A stretch of 64,000 nucleotides of DNA from NCBI GenBank assembly GCA_001897525.1, contig MKTB01000003.1:124001-188000 (forward strand). Reading direction: 5' to 3'. This DNA comes from Bacteroidetes bacterium 43-16 (lineage in GTDB: Bacteria > Bacteroidota > Bacteroidia > Chitinophagales > Chitinophagaceae). Positions 53,979 to 63,254 of the stretch are shown one piece after another. Every line of letters begins with the position of its first letter. The first letter of the stretch is position 1. Made by a program: the position numbers and the translations under genes. The notes beneath the pieces were generated by a model. The model saw only the letters and a program-made list of their open reading frames with translations, ran no database searches and had not been told where the DNA came from.

Positions 53979-56075
53979 TTAACGCAATAGCGTAAATTGA
54001 CTTTTATGAATACGGGTATCAACATTACCGAAGGCATTCGTTATTTTCAAGACCACATAATAAACCCCGATCTCTGCCGTGCGGCCATTGAGGTAAGTTC
54101 CGTCCCAGCCTACGCCGTTTTGATTGGTAGAAAACACTATTTGCCCGTAACGGTTATAGATCAACAGTTCATAAGATTTAGGGATACAGGAGGACTGCAA
54201 CAAGGGTAAGAAAACATCATTTTTACCATCCCCGTTAGGCGTGAAGGCATTAGGAAAGGTAGGCACACAGGCGCAATTGACCTGCTCTACCTGCACAGAA
54301 TCGGTCTGTGTGCCGCATTTGTTTTGTGCCGTCACCACGTAAACACCCGGCTGGTCTATCGTGATAGTATTGCCCGTTCCACCTGTGCTCCAGCTATATT
54401 CACTTTCAAAATTACTCCTGGCTTTCAGGATCAGTTGATCTTGTTCACAGATAAAAGTATCCGCTTGCAGGATGTCTACCGCGGGCACTTTAACCTCAAT
54501 ATTTAGGGTATCTGATGCATGGCAGGCACCATTGCTTACGGTGACAAAATACTTGCCGGTCTTATCTGCCCTCATTTGCGGATGGACACTACCGTCCTGC
54601 CACAGGTAAGCGGTAGCTCCGGGTTGAGTAGCATCCAGGAGGTGTACCGCTCCGGCACATAATACGGTATCATTACCCAGGTTGACCGACAGGGTATCGT
54701 AAGCAACGCTAAAGCTATCTACATAAAGTTTACAATCTGCAGCATAAGTATATACATAATAGGTACCGCTGCGGTCTACACTGATGCTCTGCCCCTGGCT
54801 GCCATCGCTCCAGTAATAACGCGCATTCTGGTAGGGGCTTGATAAGGAGAGCGGCACCTGTTTACAGATAATGGTATCTAAAAGTAGTTTACGGGCTACT
54901 GTATCCAGTCTCAATGCAACAAACCTGGCACCGAAAGAGGTACCTCCACCCCCATTGGGATTTTGTTGCAGGTTAAAGACCAAAGGGCTGTAAGCCGCAG
55001 CGGCTCCTGCTGCATTGGGCTGATTGATCACATCAGCATGGGCTGTCATAGCCAGGGTATTTATCGTCTGGAGGCGTATAACATAAATTTTTCCATCAGG
55101 GCCTAAGCGGAAACTATAGTAGATGACTAAACCGGTAGCGACCGGGGCCAGGTTAACCGCTGAAGCAGCAATGGCTGGAATATTGGGATACAGGCTCAGG
55201 TCCCACTGAGTAAATTGATTGACACCGCTGCCATATAATTTCTGGTTATCCGGGGATAATTCAAAGATCTGCGGGCTTATATCATTCATTAATTCATAGT
55301 TGCTGAACATACCGGTATTAACGTCAAATACAGAACGTAATAGTCCTATGCCTGTATTGGTATAAGCAATCCCGTCAGCGGTTATTTTTGTGTAGAACAA
55401 TCCCGGTAAGGCAGGAAATGGCTGTGTGGAAATTACCGGGGTCATATCCAGTCCGTTCTGGTCTATTTTATAAGCATGATACGTATTAGTTTTTGTAATG
55501 GCAATAAACCAGACAGTTGTACAGCTACCATAAGCAGTAGTAGTATATTCGGAGGCTACACCGGGTAATAAGACTACATTTTTCTCTGTGCTGACCACAT
55601 CTCCCAGGCCGTTATTCAGACTCATGTCCACCAAATGATAATAGAGTATATCAGTTCCTGTTTCATTGGCCGCCCCGGAAAAAACGTAATACTGATCGGG
55701 ATTACCGGGATGAGGTAATACCTGTACCCCGTCCAGGCTGGAGCCTCCCGGAAGACCGCCAAGTCCTAAAGGTCCGTTGCCCAATAATCCGGTGGCATTA
55801 GGCATTTCATTTCCGTTCCGGTCCCAGATGCGGGAGCCCATTGTGTAAAACAATAAATTGCCCTGAGCATCACTTACCGTGGCACAGGCCTCATTGCTCA
55901 ACATACTGGAATTAGCCGCATAAACGGGAGGCACTGCATTAAAATCTATATGATGATTTTCTCCGAAGTGCCAATGATTGTTTTCTCTTTGTGCAGCAGC
56001 ATTAAAGCTCAAAGTGATGGAAAATAAATAACACAGCAAGAACCCGGAAAATAATACACTACTAAATTGCTTCAT
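53979..56075 (-). CDS. T9SS type B secreted protein, paralogue 3 of 3
   Basis: 698 residues with a signal peptide (SSVLFSGFLLCYLFSITLSFNAAAQ). It has the same layout as the two upstream relatives: RENNHWHFGENHHIDFN, a propeller-like region (VSDAQGNLLFYTMGSRIWDRNG; here Ser replaces the Cys of GCRIWDRNG), three beta-sandwich modules (DTIICKQVPLSL, DTVLCAGAVHLLDA, DTFICEQDQLIL) and the CHU_C domain (PNAFTPNGDGKNDVFLP). The 21-bp promoter element of the other two is missing. Separated from them by the receptor gene, it probably has its own control. Confidence 0.87.
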   Translation of the reverse strand: MKQFSSVLFSGFLLCYLFSITLSFNAAAQRENNHWHFGENHHIDFNAVPPVYAANSSMLSNEACATVSDAQGNLLFYTMGSRIWDRNGNEMPNATGLLGNGPLGLGGLPGGSSLDGVQVLPHPGNPDQYYVFSGAANETGTDILYYHLVDMSLNNGLGDVVSTEKNVVLLPGVASEYTTTAYGSCTTVWFIAITKTNTYHAYKIDQNGLDMTPVISTQPFPALPGLFYTKITADGIAYTNTGIGLLRSVFDVNTGMFSNYELMNDISPQIFELSPDNQKLYGSGVNQFTQWDLSLYPNIPAIAASAVNLAPVATGLVIYYSFRLGPDGKIYVIRLQTINTLAMTAHADVINQPNAAGAAAAYSPLVFNLQQNPNGGGGTSFGARFVALRLDTVARKLLLDTIICKQVPLSLSSPYQNARYYWSDGSQGQSISVDRSGTYYVYTYAADCKLYVDSFSVAYDTLSVNLGNDTVLCAGAVHLLDATQPGATAYLWQDGSVHPQMRADKTGKYFVTVSNGACHASDTLNIEVKVPAVDILQADTFICEQDQLILKARSNFESEYSWSTGGTGNTITIDQPGVYVVTAQNKCGTQTDSVQVEQVNCACVPTFPNAFTPNGDGKNDVFLPLLQSSCIPKSYELLIYNRYGQIVFSTNQNGVGWDGTYLNGRTAEIGVYYVVLKITNAFGNVDTRIHKSQFTLLR

Positions 56076-56151
56076 GAACTTTAATCAATTATAGATAAAA
56101 CGATCTGTTTAACAGGAATAAAAATAATGTTTTTCCCTATATAAAGCAAGT

Positions 56152-56180
56152 AAAAGGGACAAGCACAGCTTGTCCCTTTT
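56152..56180 (-). terminator. Terminator of the DUF5684-like gene
   Basis: The 13-bp stem aaaagggacaagc / gcttgtccctttt with a 3-base loop lies 20 bp after the stop at 56200. The T-run on the minus strand is part of the stem. Confidence 0.7.
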
Positions 56181-56199
56181 ATATTTCCCGGATAATCTA

Positions 56200-56610
56200 T
56201 TATAGCGAATGGTCAAAATCAAACTGGCCTTGCCCTAATTTTTTTCTATAGGCCTGGAAAGCTTCAGGAGTACCGTAAGGCCCCTGGTACTCCGCATCTC
56301 CAAAGGCCAGCACAGGAAAGAAGACGATACCTAAAAGAATTAATCCGACCGTAAAGCCTTCATCTTTCCCAAAACTTTTGGACAGCATATTATAGGTCCA
56401 GATCATGAAAACGATATTGGCAATCGGTACGAGAAGCATAAAGACAATCCACCAATCCGGTTTGCCTACGATCTGTAACAGGACTACTAAATTATAAATC
56501 GGGATAATGGCCTTCCAGCCTTTCTCCCCGGCTTTTTCAAAGATCTTCCACATAGATGCAATCATTAAGAAAATTACCCCCAGGTAAAAAATAATAGCAA
56601 TTCCAATCAT
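56200..56610 (-). CDS. DUF5684-like membrane protein
   Basis: 136 residues. Three or four transmembrane helices: AIIFYLGVIFLMIASMWKIFEKAGEKGWKA (text split at the helix end), IPIYNLVVLLQIVG, WWIVFMLLVPIANIVFMIW and GLILLGIVFFPVLAF, then a polar tail ending QFDFDHSL. The stretch AGEKGWKAIIPIYN followed by WW and P residues marks the DUF5684 family, often found near or fused to signal peptidase I in Bacteroidota. Function unknown. Confidence 0.75.
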   Translation of the reverse strand: MIGIAIIFYLGVIFLMIASMWKIFEKAGEKGWKAIIPIYNLVVLLQIVGKPDWWIVFMLLVPIANIVFMIWTYNMLSKSFGKDEGFTVGLILLGIVFFPVLAFGDAEYQGPYGTPEAFQAYRKKLGQGQFDFDHSL

Positions 56611-56700
56611 AATTTTTTTTTAAAATAGTTTACTGATACAATGCTAAAATATTTTATTTCAAAATACAAATAAATACAATAATGTTTTTGTCATTTATTC

Positions 56701-56734
56701 AAAACAAAAAGAGGTTACCCGGGGGCAACCTCTT
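56701..56734 (-). terminator. Terminator of the superoxide dismutase gene
   Basis: The stem aagaggtt / aacctctt is followed on the minus strand by tttttgtttt, 23 bp behind the stop. Confidence 0.8.
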
Positions 56735-56756
56735 ACTGAAATATATTTAAGGAAAA

Positions 56757-57356
56757 TTAAAGTGCAGCTTCGTAACGCTTGCTTACTTCTTCCCAGTTGA
56801 TCACGTTCCAGATCGCAGAAAGATAGTCAGGGCGCTTGTTCTGGTACTTCAGGTAATAAGCGTGTTCCCAAACATCGATACCCAAAACCGGTGTACCTTT
56901 CACTTCAGCAACATCCATCAAAGGATTATCCTGGTTAGGAGTAGAACTTACTTCCAGTTTACCGTCTTTAACGATCAGCCAGGCCCAGCCACTACCAAAA
57001 CGGGTAGCACCTGCTGCACTCAGCTTTTCTTTTAATGCATCCATACCACCTAAAGTCTCAATAGCTGCTGCTAATTTTTCTGAAGGCTTAGAACCGTTAT
57101 TGCTCAGGATTTCCCAGAATAAAGTATGGTTGAAATGACCACCACCGTTGTTGCGTACCGCAGCAGGATATTTGGAGATATTTGCCATTAACTCTTCTAA
57201 AGAAAGGTTTTCAGCATCAGTACCTTCAATCGCTTTGTTCAGGTTATCTACATAAGCTTTATGATGACGATCGTGGTGGATCTCCATAGTTAAAGCATCA
57301 ATATGTGGTTCTAATGCATCAAATGCATATGGTAATGCAGGAAGTGTGTGTGCCAT
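56757..57356 (-). CDS. sodA: Superoxide dismutase, Mn/Fe type
   Basis: 199 residues, normal length. Metal ligands His27, His77 (FNHTLFW), Asp161 and His165 (DVWEHAYY). The Gly-rich NNGGGHFNH and the Gln in STPNQDNPL are the residues usual for the manganese-using branch; iron types usually carry AQ...NH and NAG there. Metal choice can still be flexible in Bacteroidota. No signal peptide, so cytoplasmic. The promoter is at 57401-57431. Confidence 0.93.
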   Translation of the reverse strand: MAHTLPALPYAFDALEPHIDALTMEIHHDRHHKAYVDNLNKAIEGTDAENLSLEELMANISKYPAAVRNNGGGHFNHTLFWEILSNNGSKPSEKLAAAIETLGGMDALKEKLSAAGATRFGSGWAWLIVKDGKLEVSSTPNQDNPLMDVAEVKGTPVLGIDVWEHAYYLKYQNKRPDYLSAIWNVINWEEVSKRYEAAL

Positions 57357-57400
57357 TATTTTAATTATTTATTGTTGTGAGTAAAATGTTTTTGATAGGG

Positions 57401-57431
57401 CAAATGTAAACGTATTGCGCCTAAGATAAAA
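57401..57431 (-). promoter_or_regulatory. Promoter of the superoxide dismutase gene
   Basis: TTTT, 19 bp, TACATTTG on the minus strand, with a perfect -7 box. Confidence 0.6.
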
Positions 57432-57475
57432 GGGATACTTTAAAATTTAAACATTTTTTAGCCTTATAAAAGGTA

Positions 57476-59203
57476 TCATTTATGTGCATATTTCCTTTTT
57501 CTATAAAAGGTGTACAGCAAGCCTAAAACACCTACCAGTAAGACCGGGACACCTATCGCCAGGAACTGCCATTTGCTGCGCTCTTCCGTTACCCGTTTCG
57601 GGTCCAGGATACGGCTCTGGAAGGTTTTGGTACGCGCTTCCAGCAGGTTATTATCATCGATCAAGTAAGTAAGGCAGTTTTGGAAAAAAGAGGCGTTATC
57701 AAATTTAAATCCTTTCTTGAAACGATAAGCGCCCATCTCTGCAGGACCGCTCTCCCCTACCTCGTTCAGTAAAATATCTGCATCGCTCAATACAATAAGC
57801 TTGCCCTTTGCGCTGCTTTGATTTTTCACCACCAGTTTTTGCTGATCGATAAAGGCATTTAAGGCATCTGAATGCTGCTGGGCAAAAGCCGATACAAAGG
57901 TCCCTTCCAGCAAAGCAGCCACCACCACATTTTTCTTATTGAAAGTAGCCAGGTTAGGTTCTTCTAAGATGCTCTGGTTGTAGATCACTACAGAAGGCAA
58001 ACCTACAGTTTTGGTATAGACAGAGGTAGTCAATAAAGGTGTTTTTTTAACCTTACCATCATTGTTTTTATTCAGGTCAATACTGCTCGGGAACCTGGAC
58101 AAGACTCCTTCAAGATTCTTGCTTACTGCCAGCTGCTCATTGCCTTCCAATACCGGGAAATAAGGCCAGGAGTACATCTGAGGCTGTGCTGCTCCGCCAA
58201 CGGCAACGGGAATACCTGCATTATTGCTGGCATCCAGCACCAGGTCACTGTTCACCCTTGCTCCATAAGGGAATAGTATTTCATTCAATTCCAGTGGTCC
58301 GGCAGTGGCCGTAAAAGCACCGGAATGCTGGAAGCTGTCAATATTTGCCGCTGTTGCATCTATGGCAAACAGTACACGCCCCCCCTGCATAATGTATTGA
58401 TCGATCTTAAACAGGTCCAGTTCTGAGAACGGAGCGGTCGGTTTAACGATCAGCATGGCTTTGTAGCTTAAAGGAATAGCGGGAACACTTTGCAGGTTCA
58501 ACGAGTCCATGCCATATTTGGCAATACCTACACTGCGCGCCAGGCTCAGCATATCGGGAGAAGTAGGCTCGCCGTTACCCGTCAGGTAGGCGATCATATC
58601 ATCTTTTTCTTTACTCAGCTGCCGGATGGCATTGCCCAGGTTATACTCCAGTAAGATCTCTGAGCGTAAAAGGATTTGCTTGTTCAGGACCATAGAGTTG
58701 CTTTCCTGCAACATCACGGGCATATGGCGCGCTTCGCCCCCGTTCTCGGGGATATAGGTGACCAGCGCCCAGGGATAGACCAACCGCTGCTGCATCCCAC
58801 CGTCATCATTCACTGTAACGGGAAAACCCATCATACCATACTGGCGCAGGTTGTTCACCGCATCTTCGCTCTCTGTAGGGTCCACGAAACGGTAAGCAAC
58901 TTTACGGTGACTCTCATTGCTGAAAGTCTTCAACAACTCTTCGGTACCATAAGCAAGGTTCTTAAAGGCCGCAGGCAGTTTTTTACCTGCCAGGAAAACC
59001 GTTACATTGACATTTCCTTTCAGCGATTGAAGCATCTCTGTGGTCGCCTTCGTGGTACTGTAACGCTTATCTGCCGTTAAATCCCATTGCACATACCATC
59101 TATAGGCGATGATATTGATACCCGCGAGTATCAATATAGCGAAGAGTAATGATCTGAATAAAGATTTGCGCTTCTTTTGATTGTTTGAAACCTCAACTGA
59201 CAT
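57476..59203 (-). CDS. gldG: Gliding motility-associated ABC transporter component GldG
   Basis: 575 residues. N-terminal transmembrane helix (FRSLLFAILILAGINIIAYRWY, about 14-36), a large exported region with the ABC-type_uncharacterised-transporter (DUF4350-like) fold, and a C-terminal helix (FLAIGVPVLLVGVLGLLYTFY). GldG with GldF (permease) and GldA (ATPase) form an ABC transporter needed for gliding in Flavobacterium. Usually gldF is directly upstream; here the upstream gene is a bifunctional-nuclease family gene. The start MSVEVSNNQKKRKS is 39 bp after that gene. Confidence 0.9.
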   Translation of the reverse strand: MSVEVSNNQKKRKSLFRSLLFAILILAGINIIAYRWYVQWDLTADKRYSTTKATTEMLQSLKGNVNVTVFLAGKKLPAAFKNLAYGTEELLKTFSNESHRKVAYRFVDPTESEDAVNNLRQYGMMGFPVTVNDDGGMQQRLVYPWALVTYIPENGGEARHMPVMLQESNSMVLNKQILLRSEILLEYNLGNAIRQLSKEKDDMIAYLTGNGEPTSPDMLSLARSVGIAKYGMDSLNLQSVPAIPLSYKAMLIVKPTAPFSELDLFKIDQYIMQGGRVLFAIDATAANIDSFQHSGAFTATAGPLELNEILFPYGARVNSDLVLDASNNAGIPVAVGGAAQPQMYSWPYFPVLEGNEQLAVSKNLEGVLSRFPSSIDLNKNNDGKVKKTPLLTTSVYTKTVGLPSVVIYNQSILEEPNLATFNKKNVVVAALLEGTFVSAFAQQHSDALNAFIDQQKLVVKNQSSAKGKLIVLSDADILLNEVGESGPAEMGAYRFKKGFKFDNASFFQNCLTYLIDDNNLLEARTKTFQSRILDPKRVTEERSKWQFLAIGVPVLLVGVLGLLYTFYRKRKYAHK

Positions 59204-59242
59204 AATAATGCTTGTGGAAATAATGTTGGTGCGAAAGTATAT

Positions 59243-59872
59243 TTACTCTCCCACTCCCCTGTTTTTAAGTTCGTCTCTTATCTGGATGGCCAGATCATAA
59301 TCTTCGGTATCTAATGCTTTTTGCATCATATCCTTCAATTCTTCCACGTTATAATGACTTAAGGTTGAAGCGGAAGGCTTCTTCTTGCGTGTTTTCGGGG
59401 CTTCCGGCTCCGGCTTTTCCTCTTTGCTTTCCTCGGCATCTAATTCCGGGATAGTGCCTGTACCTTCACTCACTCCTGCAGCTTCATTCAGTATTTGCTC
59501 ATAAGTATAGATCTGGCAACCATTCCTAATGGCCAGGGATACCGCATCAGATGTCCTGGAATCAATTTCTAAAATCTCCCCGTTCCGGTCACAAATCAAA
59601 TTGGCATAAAAGATCCCTTCAGACAAGCGGTAAATGACCACTTCCAGCAAGGTAATATTAAAAGCTTCCATCAGGTTGGTCATCAAATCATGGGTCAAAG
59701 GACGTGAAGGCTTGATCTGCTCCAGGGCTACAGCAATAGACTGCGCTTCAAAACTACCGATCACAATAGGTAAACGCCTGAGTCCTCCCACTTCCCCTAA
59801 AACAACGGCATAAGACTGTAATTGGGTAACACTACTGGATAAGGCAATTATTTCTAAAGGAATTTTATTCAT
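59243..59872 (-). CDS. Bifunctional nuclease family (DUF151) protein with UvrB/UvrC motif
   Basis: 209 residues. The BFN/DUF151 domain (about 1-135) has the family stretches LPIVIGSFEAQSIAVAL, RPLTHDLM and DSRTSDAVSLAIR. A charged linker (KEEKPEPEAPKTRKKKP) joins it to a C-terminal UVR motif (ELKDMMQKALDTEDYDLAIQ). Plant and bacterial members have shown DNase/RNase activity; the role in Bacteroidota is not known. It lies in the same direction as gldG and parC with gaps of 39 and 71 bp, possibly one transcript. Confidence 0.87.
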   Translation of the reverse strand: MNKIPLEIIALSSSVTQLQSYAVVLGEVGGLRRLPIVIGSFEAQSIAVALEQIKPSRPLTHDLMTNLMEAFNITLLEVVIYRLSEGIFYANLICDRNGEILEIDSRTSDAVSLAIRNGCQIYTYEQILNEAAGVSEGTGTIPELDAEESKEEKPEPEAPKTRKKKPSASTLSHYNVEELKDMMQKALDTEDYDLAIQIRDELKNRGVGE

Positions 59873-59943
59873 CTTAATTTGATTCTTCTGCTTCGATTAT
59901 AAAGCTACTAAATAATATCGATTAATATTTTATTTTACCTCAT

Positions 59944-62505
59944 TTAAAACAAAGTAGGCGCTCGTCCTCCGCCCTCTTCAATCTTGTCCTCATCGGCCTC
60001 TTCTTCCGGCTCCGGGAAGCTCGCCGTAATGCTCAGCAAATCCTTGTCAGACAGCCTGCTTCCGATCGTTTTCCAACCCGTAACCTCTATGTACTCGGCC
60101 GGTTTCAGCTCCTGCACCTGCGCATCGGCTTTCTTCTTGCCATTCATGATCGTCAAAGTAGGATTAGGATGCACGGTAACAAAATACAAAGCGTTCTTGT
60201 TGCCTTCTTTGATAAATAAGAATTTATTTTTCAAAGTCTGCGTCTCTATCTTAAAGCGTTTAATGTTGTATTGTTTTTTATCATTATCCCAATACACCGC
60301 AGTGATGGGATCTTCCGGTATCCATTTTTCGATCGCCAGTATTTGTGCCGTTTCATAACGGTTGGTCAGGTCAAAATCGGTCAGCTCATAATGCCCGTCT
60401 TTGTAAAATACCACGATACGGTCTTCTACATTAAAGCTACCCAGCAACCTGCCGTAGCCATCCGTATTCAGGCGGCCCACCTGCTCGTCATACCAGATCT
60501 TCGGTGCTTCCAGGGTGCTCCTGCCCTGCTCTTTGAACTTAACCTGGCGCACCGGGTATTTGGTCACCTGGTTACCTTGCGAGCTTCTGCCCTTAATGGC
60601 CAGTTCTTCAAAATAGTAATCAAATGCTTTTACCCTGGCAGTAGAGCCCGGAGACAAGGTCACCGTCACCACCTCTGCCTCCCCGTTGGGGTTGGCCGTA
60701 AAGTAAATGAGCTTACTGCCCTTATTCCCTTTAGTGAGGTCATATTGCTTATCCCTGGTGATGCCCGTTACATTAAATCGCTTCGCGTAGACGATGCCCG
60801 TCTGCCCGTCCATATACATCGTATTGTACGTAGTGCGGTCATCGCTCTTGCGGAAAACGTCCACATGAATAATGTCTTTACCTACAAATGTCTTATCCGC
60901 CACTTTAGTGACCACCATACCACCGTCTTTTTTAAACACGATGATATCGTCAATGTCCGAACAATCTAAAACAAACTCATCTTTCTTCAGCGAAGAACCG
61001 ATAAATCCTTCTTTACGGTTCACGTATAATTTAGTATTGGCAATGGCTACTTTAGTCGCCTGGATGGTATCAAATATTTTGATTTCCGTCTTACGCTCTT
61101 TGCCTTTACCGTATTTTTTCAACAAATTCTCATAGTAAGCAATGGCATAGTCCGTCAGGTGCTCCATATTGTGTTTTACCTGCTTGATATCTTCTTCCAC
61201 TGCTTTAATATGCTCATCAGCTTTAAAGCCGTCATATTTGGAGATCCGCTTGATCTTGATCTCCGTCAGGCGGATGATATCTTCCTGGACAATGGACCTG
61301 CGGAAAATTTTCTTATAAGGCTCCAGGCCTTTATCTATAGCACTCAGCACGCCTTCCCAGGTCGTTTCTTCTTCAATGTCGCGGTAAATACGCTTCTCAA
61401 TAAATATTTTTTCCAGCGAAGAGTAATGCCAGTCATTTTCCAGCTCCGCCAGCTTTATTTCCAGCTCCTTGTTCAATAAAGATTTTGTATCCGCTACAGA
61501 ATGCTTCAGCAAGTCGGTAACGCCCACGAAATGGGGCCTGTCCTGGATAATGATACAGGCATTCGGAGAAATGGAGATCTGGCAATCGGTAAAGGCATAT
61601 AAGGCATCAATCGTCTGGTCGATAGACACACCCTGTGCCAGTTGCACGATCAGTTCTACCTCTGCTGCCGTGTTGTCCACTACACTTTTGATCTTGATCT
61701 TACCTTTCTCATTTGCTTTCAGGATGCTTTCAATAAGCCCCGAAGTAGTGACACTATAAGGTACATCTTTAATGGCGAGGCTCTTTTTATCTACCTCCTC
61801 GATAGTAGCCCGCACCAGTACTTTCCCGCCACGTGCACCATCATTATAATTAGTGACATCTACCATACCCCCGGTTAAAAAATCCGGGTAAAGGCTAAAA
61901 GGTTTGCCTTTCAGGTCCTTGATAGAGGCTTCGATCAGTTCTATAAAATTATGAGGAAGAATTTTGGTAGAAAGACCTACCGCAATCCCATCTGCGCCCT
62001 GCGACAACAGCATGGGAAATTTCATCGGAAGATTCACCGGTTCATTCTTACGGCCGTCATAGCTCAATTGCCAATCCGTCGTCTTTGCATTAAAAGCAAC
62101 CTCAAGGGCAAACTTAGACAGGCGCGCCTCAATATAACGGGCAGCGGCTGCACGGTCGCCCGTACGCACGTCGCCCCAGTTACCCTGGGTTTCAATCAAC
62201 AGGTCCTTCTGGCCTATATTGACCATGGCATCACCAATGCTCGCATCACCATGCGGGTGATACTGCATCGTCTGACCGATAATATTAGCAGCTTTATTGA
62301 AACGGCCATCGTCCATTTCCTTCATGGCATGAAGGATACGGCGCTGCACAGGCTTAAGACCGTCGCGCACATCCGGTACGGCACGCTCCAATATAACATA
62401 ACTGGCATACTCAAGAAACCAGTTTTCATACATTTTATCGACAGAAGTTGCATGCTCTTCATAAGAATGCGATTGCTCTTCCTCTGGTAATTCCCTATCG
62501 CTCAT
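59944..62505 (-). CDS. parC: DNA topoisomerase IV subunit A (gyrase/topo IV A family)
   Basis: 853 residues from the ATG at 62505 (MSDRELPEEE); the frame is open 12 codons further without family similarity. The breakage-reunion core begins with YASYVILERAVPDVRDGLKPVQRRILHAM; the catalytic Tyr124 lies in AARYIEARLS. The quinolone-contact region is HPHGDASIGDAM (83-94). The C-terminal blades are beta-pinwheel repeats without an obvious GyrA box, which favours topoisomerase IV over gyrase. It decatenates daughter chromosomes with ParE, whose gene is not in the window. Confidence 0.93.
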   Translation of the reverse strand: MSDRELPEEEQSHSYEEHATSVDKMYENWFLEYASYVILERAVPDVRDGLKPVQRRILHAMKEMDDGRFNKAANIIGQTMQYHPHGDASIGDAMVNIGQKDLLIETQGNWGDVRTGDRAAAARYIEARLSKFALEVAFNAKTTDWQLSYDGRKNEPVNLPMKFPMLLSQGADGIAVGLSTKILPHNFIELIEASIKDLKGKPFSLYPDFLTGGMVDVTNYNDGARGGKVLVRATIEEVDKKSLAIKDVPYSVTTSGLIESILKANEKGKIKIKSVVDNTAAEVELIVQLAQGVSIDQTIDALYAFTDCQISISPNACIIIQDRPHFVGVTDLLKHSVADTKSLLNKELEIKLAELENDWHYSSLEKIFIEKRIYRDIEEETTWEGVLSAIDKGLEPYKKIFRRSIVQEDIIRLTEIKIKRISKYDGFKADEHIKAVEEDIKQVKHNMEHLTDYAIAYYENLLKKYGKGKERKTEIKIFDTIQATKVAIANTKLYVNRKEGFIGSSLKKDEFVLDCSDIDDIIVFKKDGGMVVTKVADKTFVGKDIIHVDVFRKSDDRTTYNTMYMDGQTGIVYAKRFNVTGITRDKQYDLTKGNKGSKLIYFTANPNGEAEVVTVTLSPGSTARVKAFDYYFEELAIKGRSSQGNQVTKYPVRQVKFKEQGRSTLEAPKIWYDEQVGRLNTDGYGRLLGSFNVEDRIVVFYKDGHYELTDFDLTNRYETAQILAIEKWIPEDPITAVYWDNDKKQYNIKRFKIETQTLKNKFLFIKEGNKNALYFVTVHPNPTLTIMNGKKKADAQVQELKPAEYIEVTGWKTIGSRLSDKDLLSITASFPEPEEEADEDKIEEGGGRAPTLF

Positions 62506-62744
62506 AGTCAAATCCCGAAAATTTAAGCGCGAAATTAACAAAAAAGGAGCGAATATGTTTTTTTGTCCGGCAGAAAGCCTTACGATTCCCTCTCAGCAGT
62601 CCGAAAAATAAACATTAGCCCCTCCCAGTTCTTAAATAAAAGCAAAATCGCAGCTAAGCAGTTAACATAAAGCATTAAAATCGCTTAACTTGCGTTAGTA
62701 ATTTATACCTACCTACGAAAGAATACCAATAAAGTATTTTTAGT

Positions 62745-63254
62745 TTGTATCTAAATTTTAAATTAAAATATCTGCTATTACTCATCACATCAGATGAACC
62801 CTCCGATAAAAATCGGGGCATAAACCCCTATCACAATGGAATTTTTATCACCATAGGAGGTGCAAGCGGCATAGGTAGTCTGAGTTATGAAAGAAAGATA
62901 GCCGGCTACCAATTGCTAAGCCTCTGGGCGCATGCAGGCTTCGGCACCTTTAAAATAAGGGATTTCAGGGATCGCTTTAACCCCGACCTGCTGATCCCCA
63001 TAGGACTGAATACCCGTATCGGGCAAAAAAAACATAGCGGCATAGCAGGTATGGGTATGGTGCTCAATTATTTCGTTATGGCCGATGGGGCACAGGCCGT
63101 ACGCAACACCTCTTTTGGGTACTTTGCCAAACTTGGCTACCGCTTTACCTTCAACCAGAACCGCACTTACCTGCAACTTGCCTATACACCGATACTGAAC
63201 CGGAACAATTACATTCATAACTGGGCAGGACTGTCCATTGCTTATGCCTTCTAA
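62745..63254 (+). CDS. Outer-membrane-like protein of unknown function
   Basis: 169 residues if translation starts at the TTG at 62745; no ATG is available upstream of the conserved part. The first residues (NFKLKYLLLLITS) look like a signal peptide without the usual cleavage site. The rest has beta-barrel-like strands (GIFITIGGASGIGSLSYERK, LLSLWAHAGFGTFKI, LQLAYTPILN, ending LSIAYAF). The stop codon directly touches the ATG of the next gene, so they are co-transcribed. Either a real small protein with a poor start or the end of a damaged gene. Confidence 0.6.
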   Translation: MYLNFKLKYLLLLITSDEPSDKNRGINPYHNGIFITIGGASGIGSLSYERKIAGYQLLSLWAHAGFGTFKIRDFRDRFNPDLLIPIGLNTRIGQKKHSGIAGMGMVLNYFVMADGAQAVRNTSFGYFAKLGYRFTFNQNRTYLQLAYTPILNRNNYIHNWAGLSIAYAF

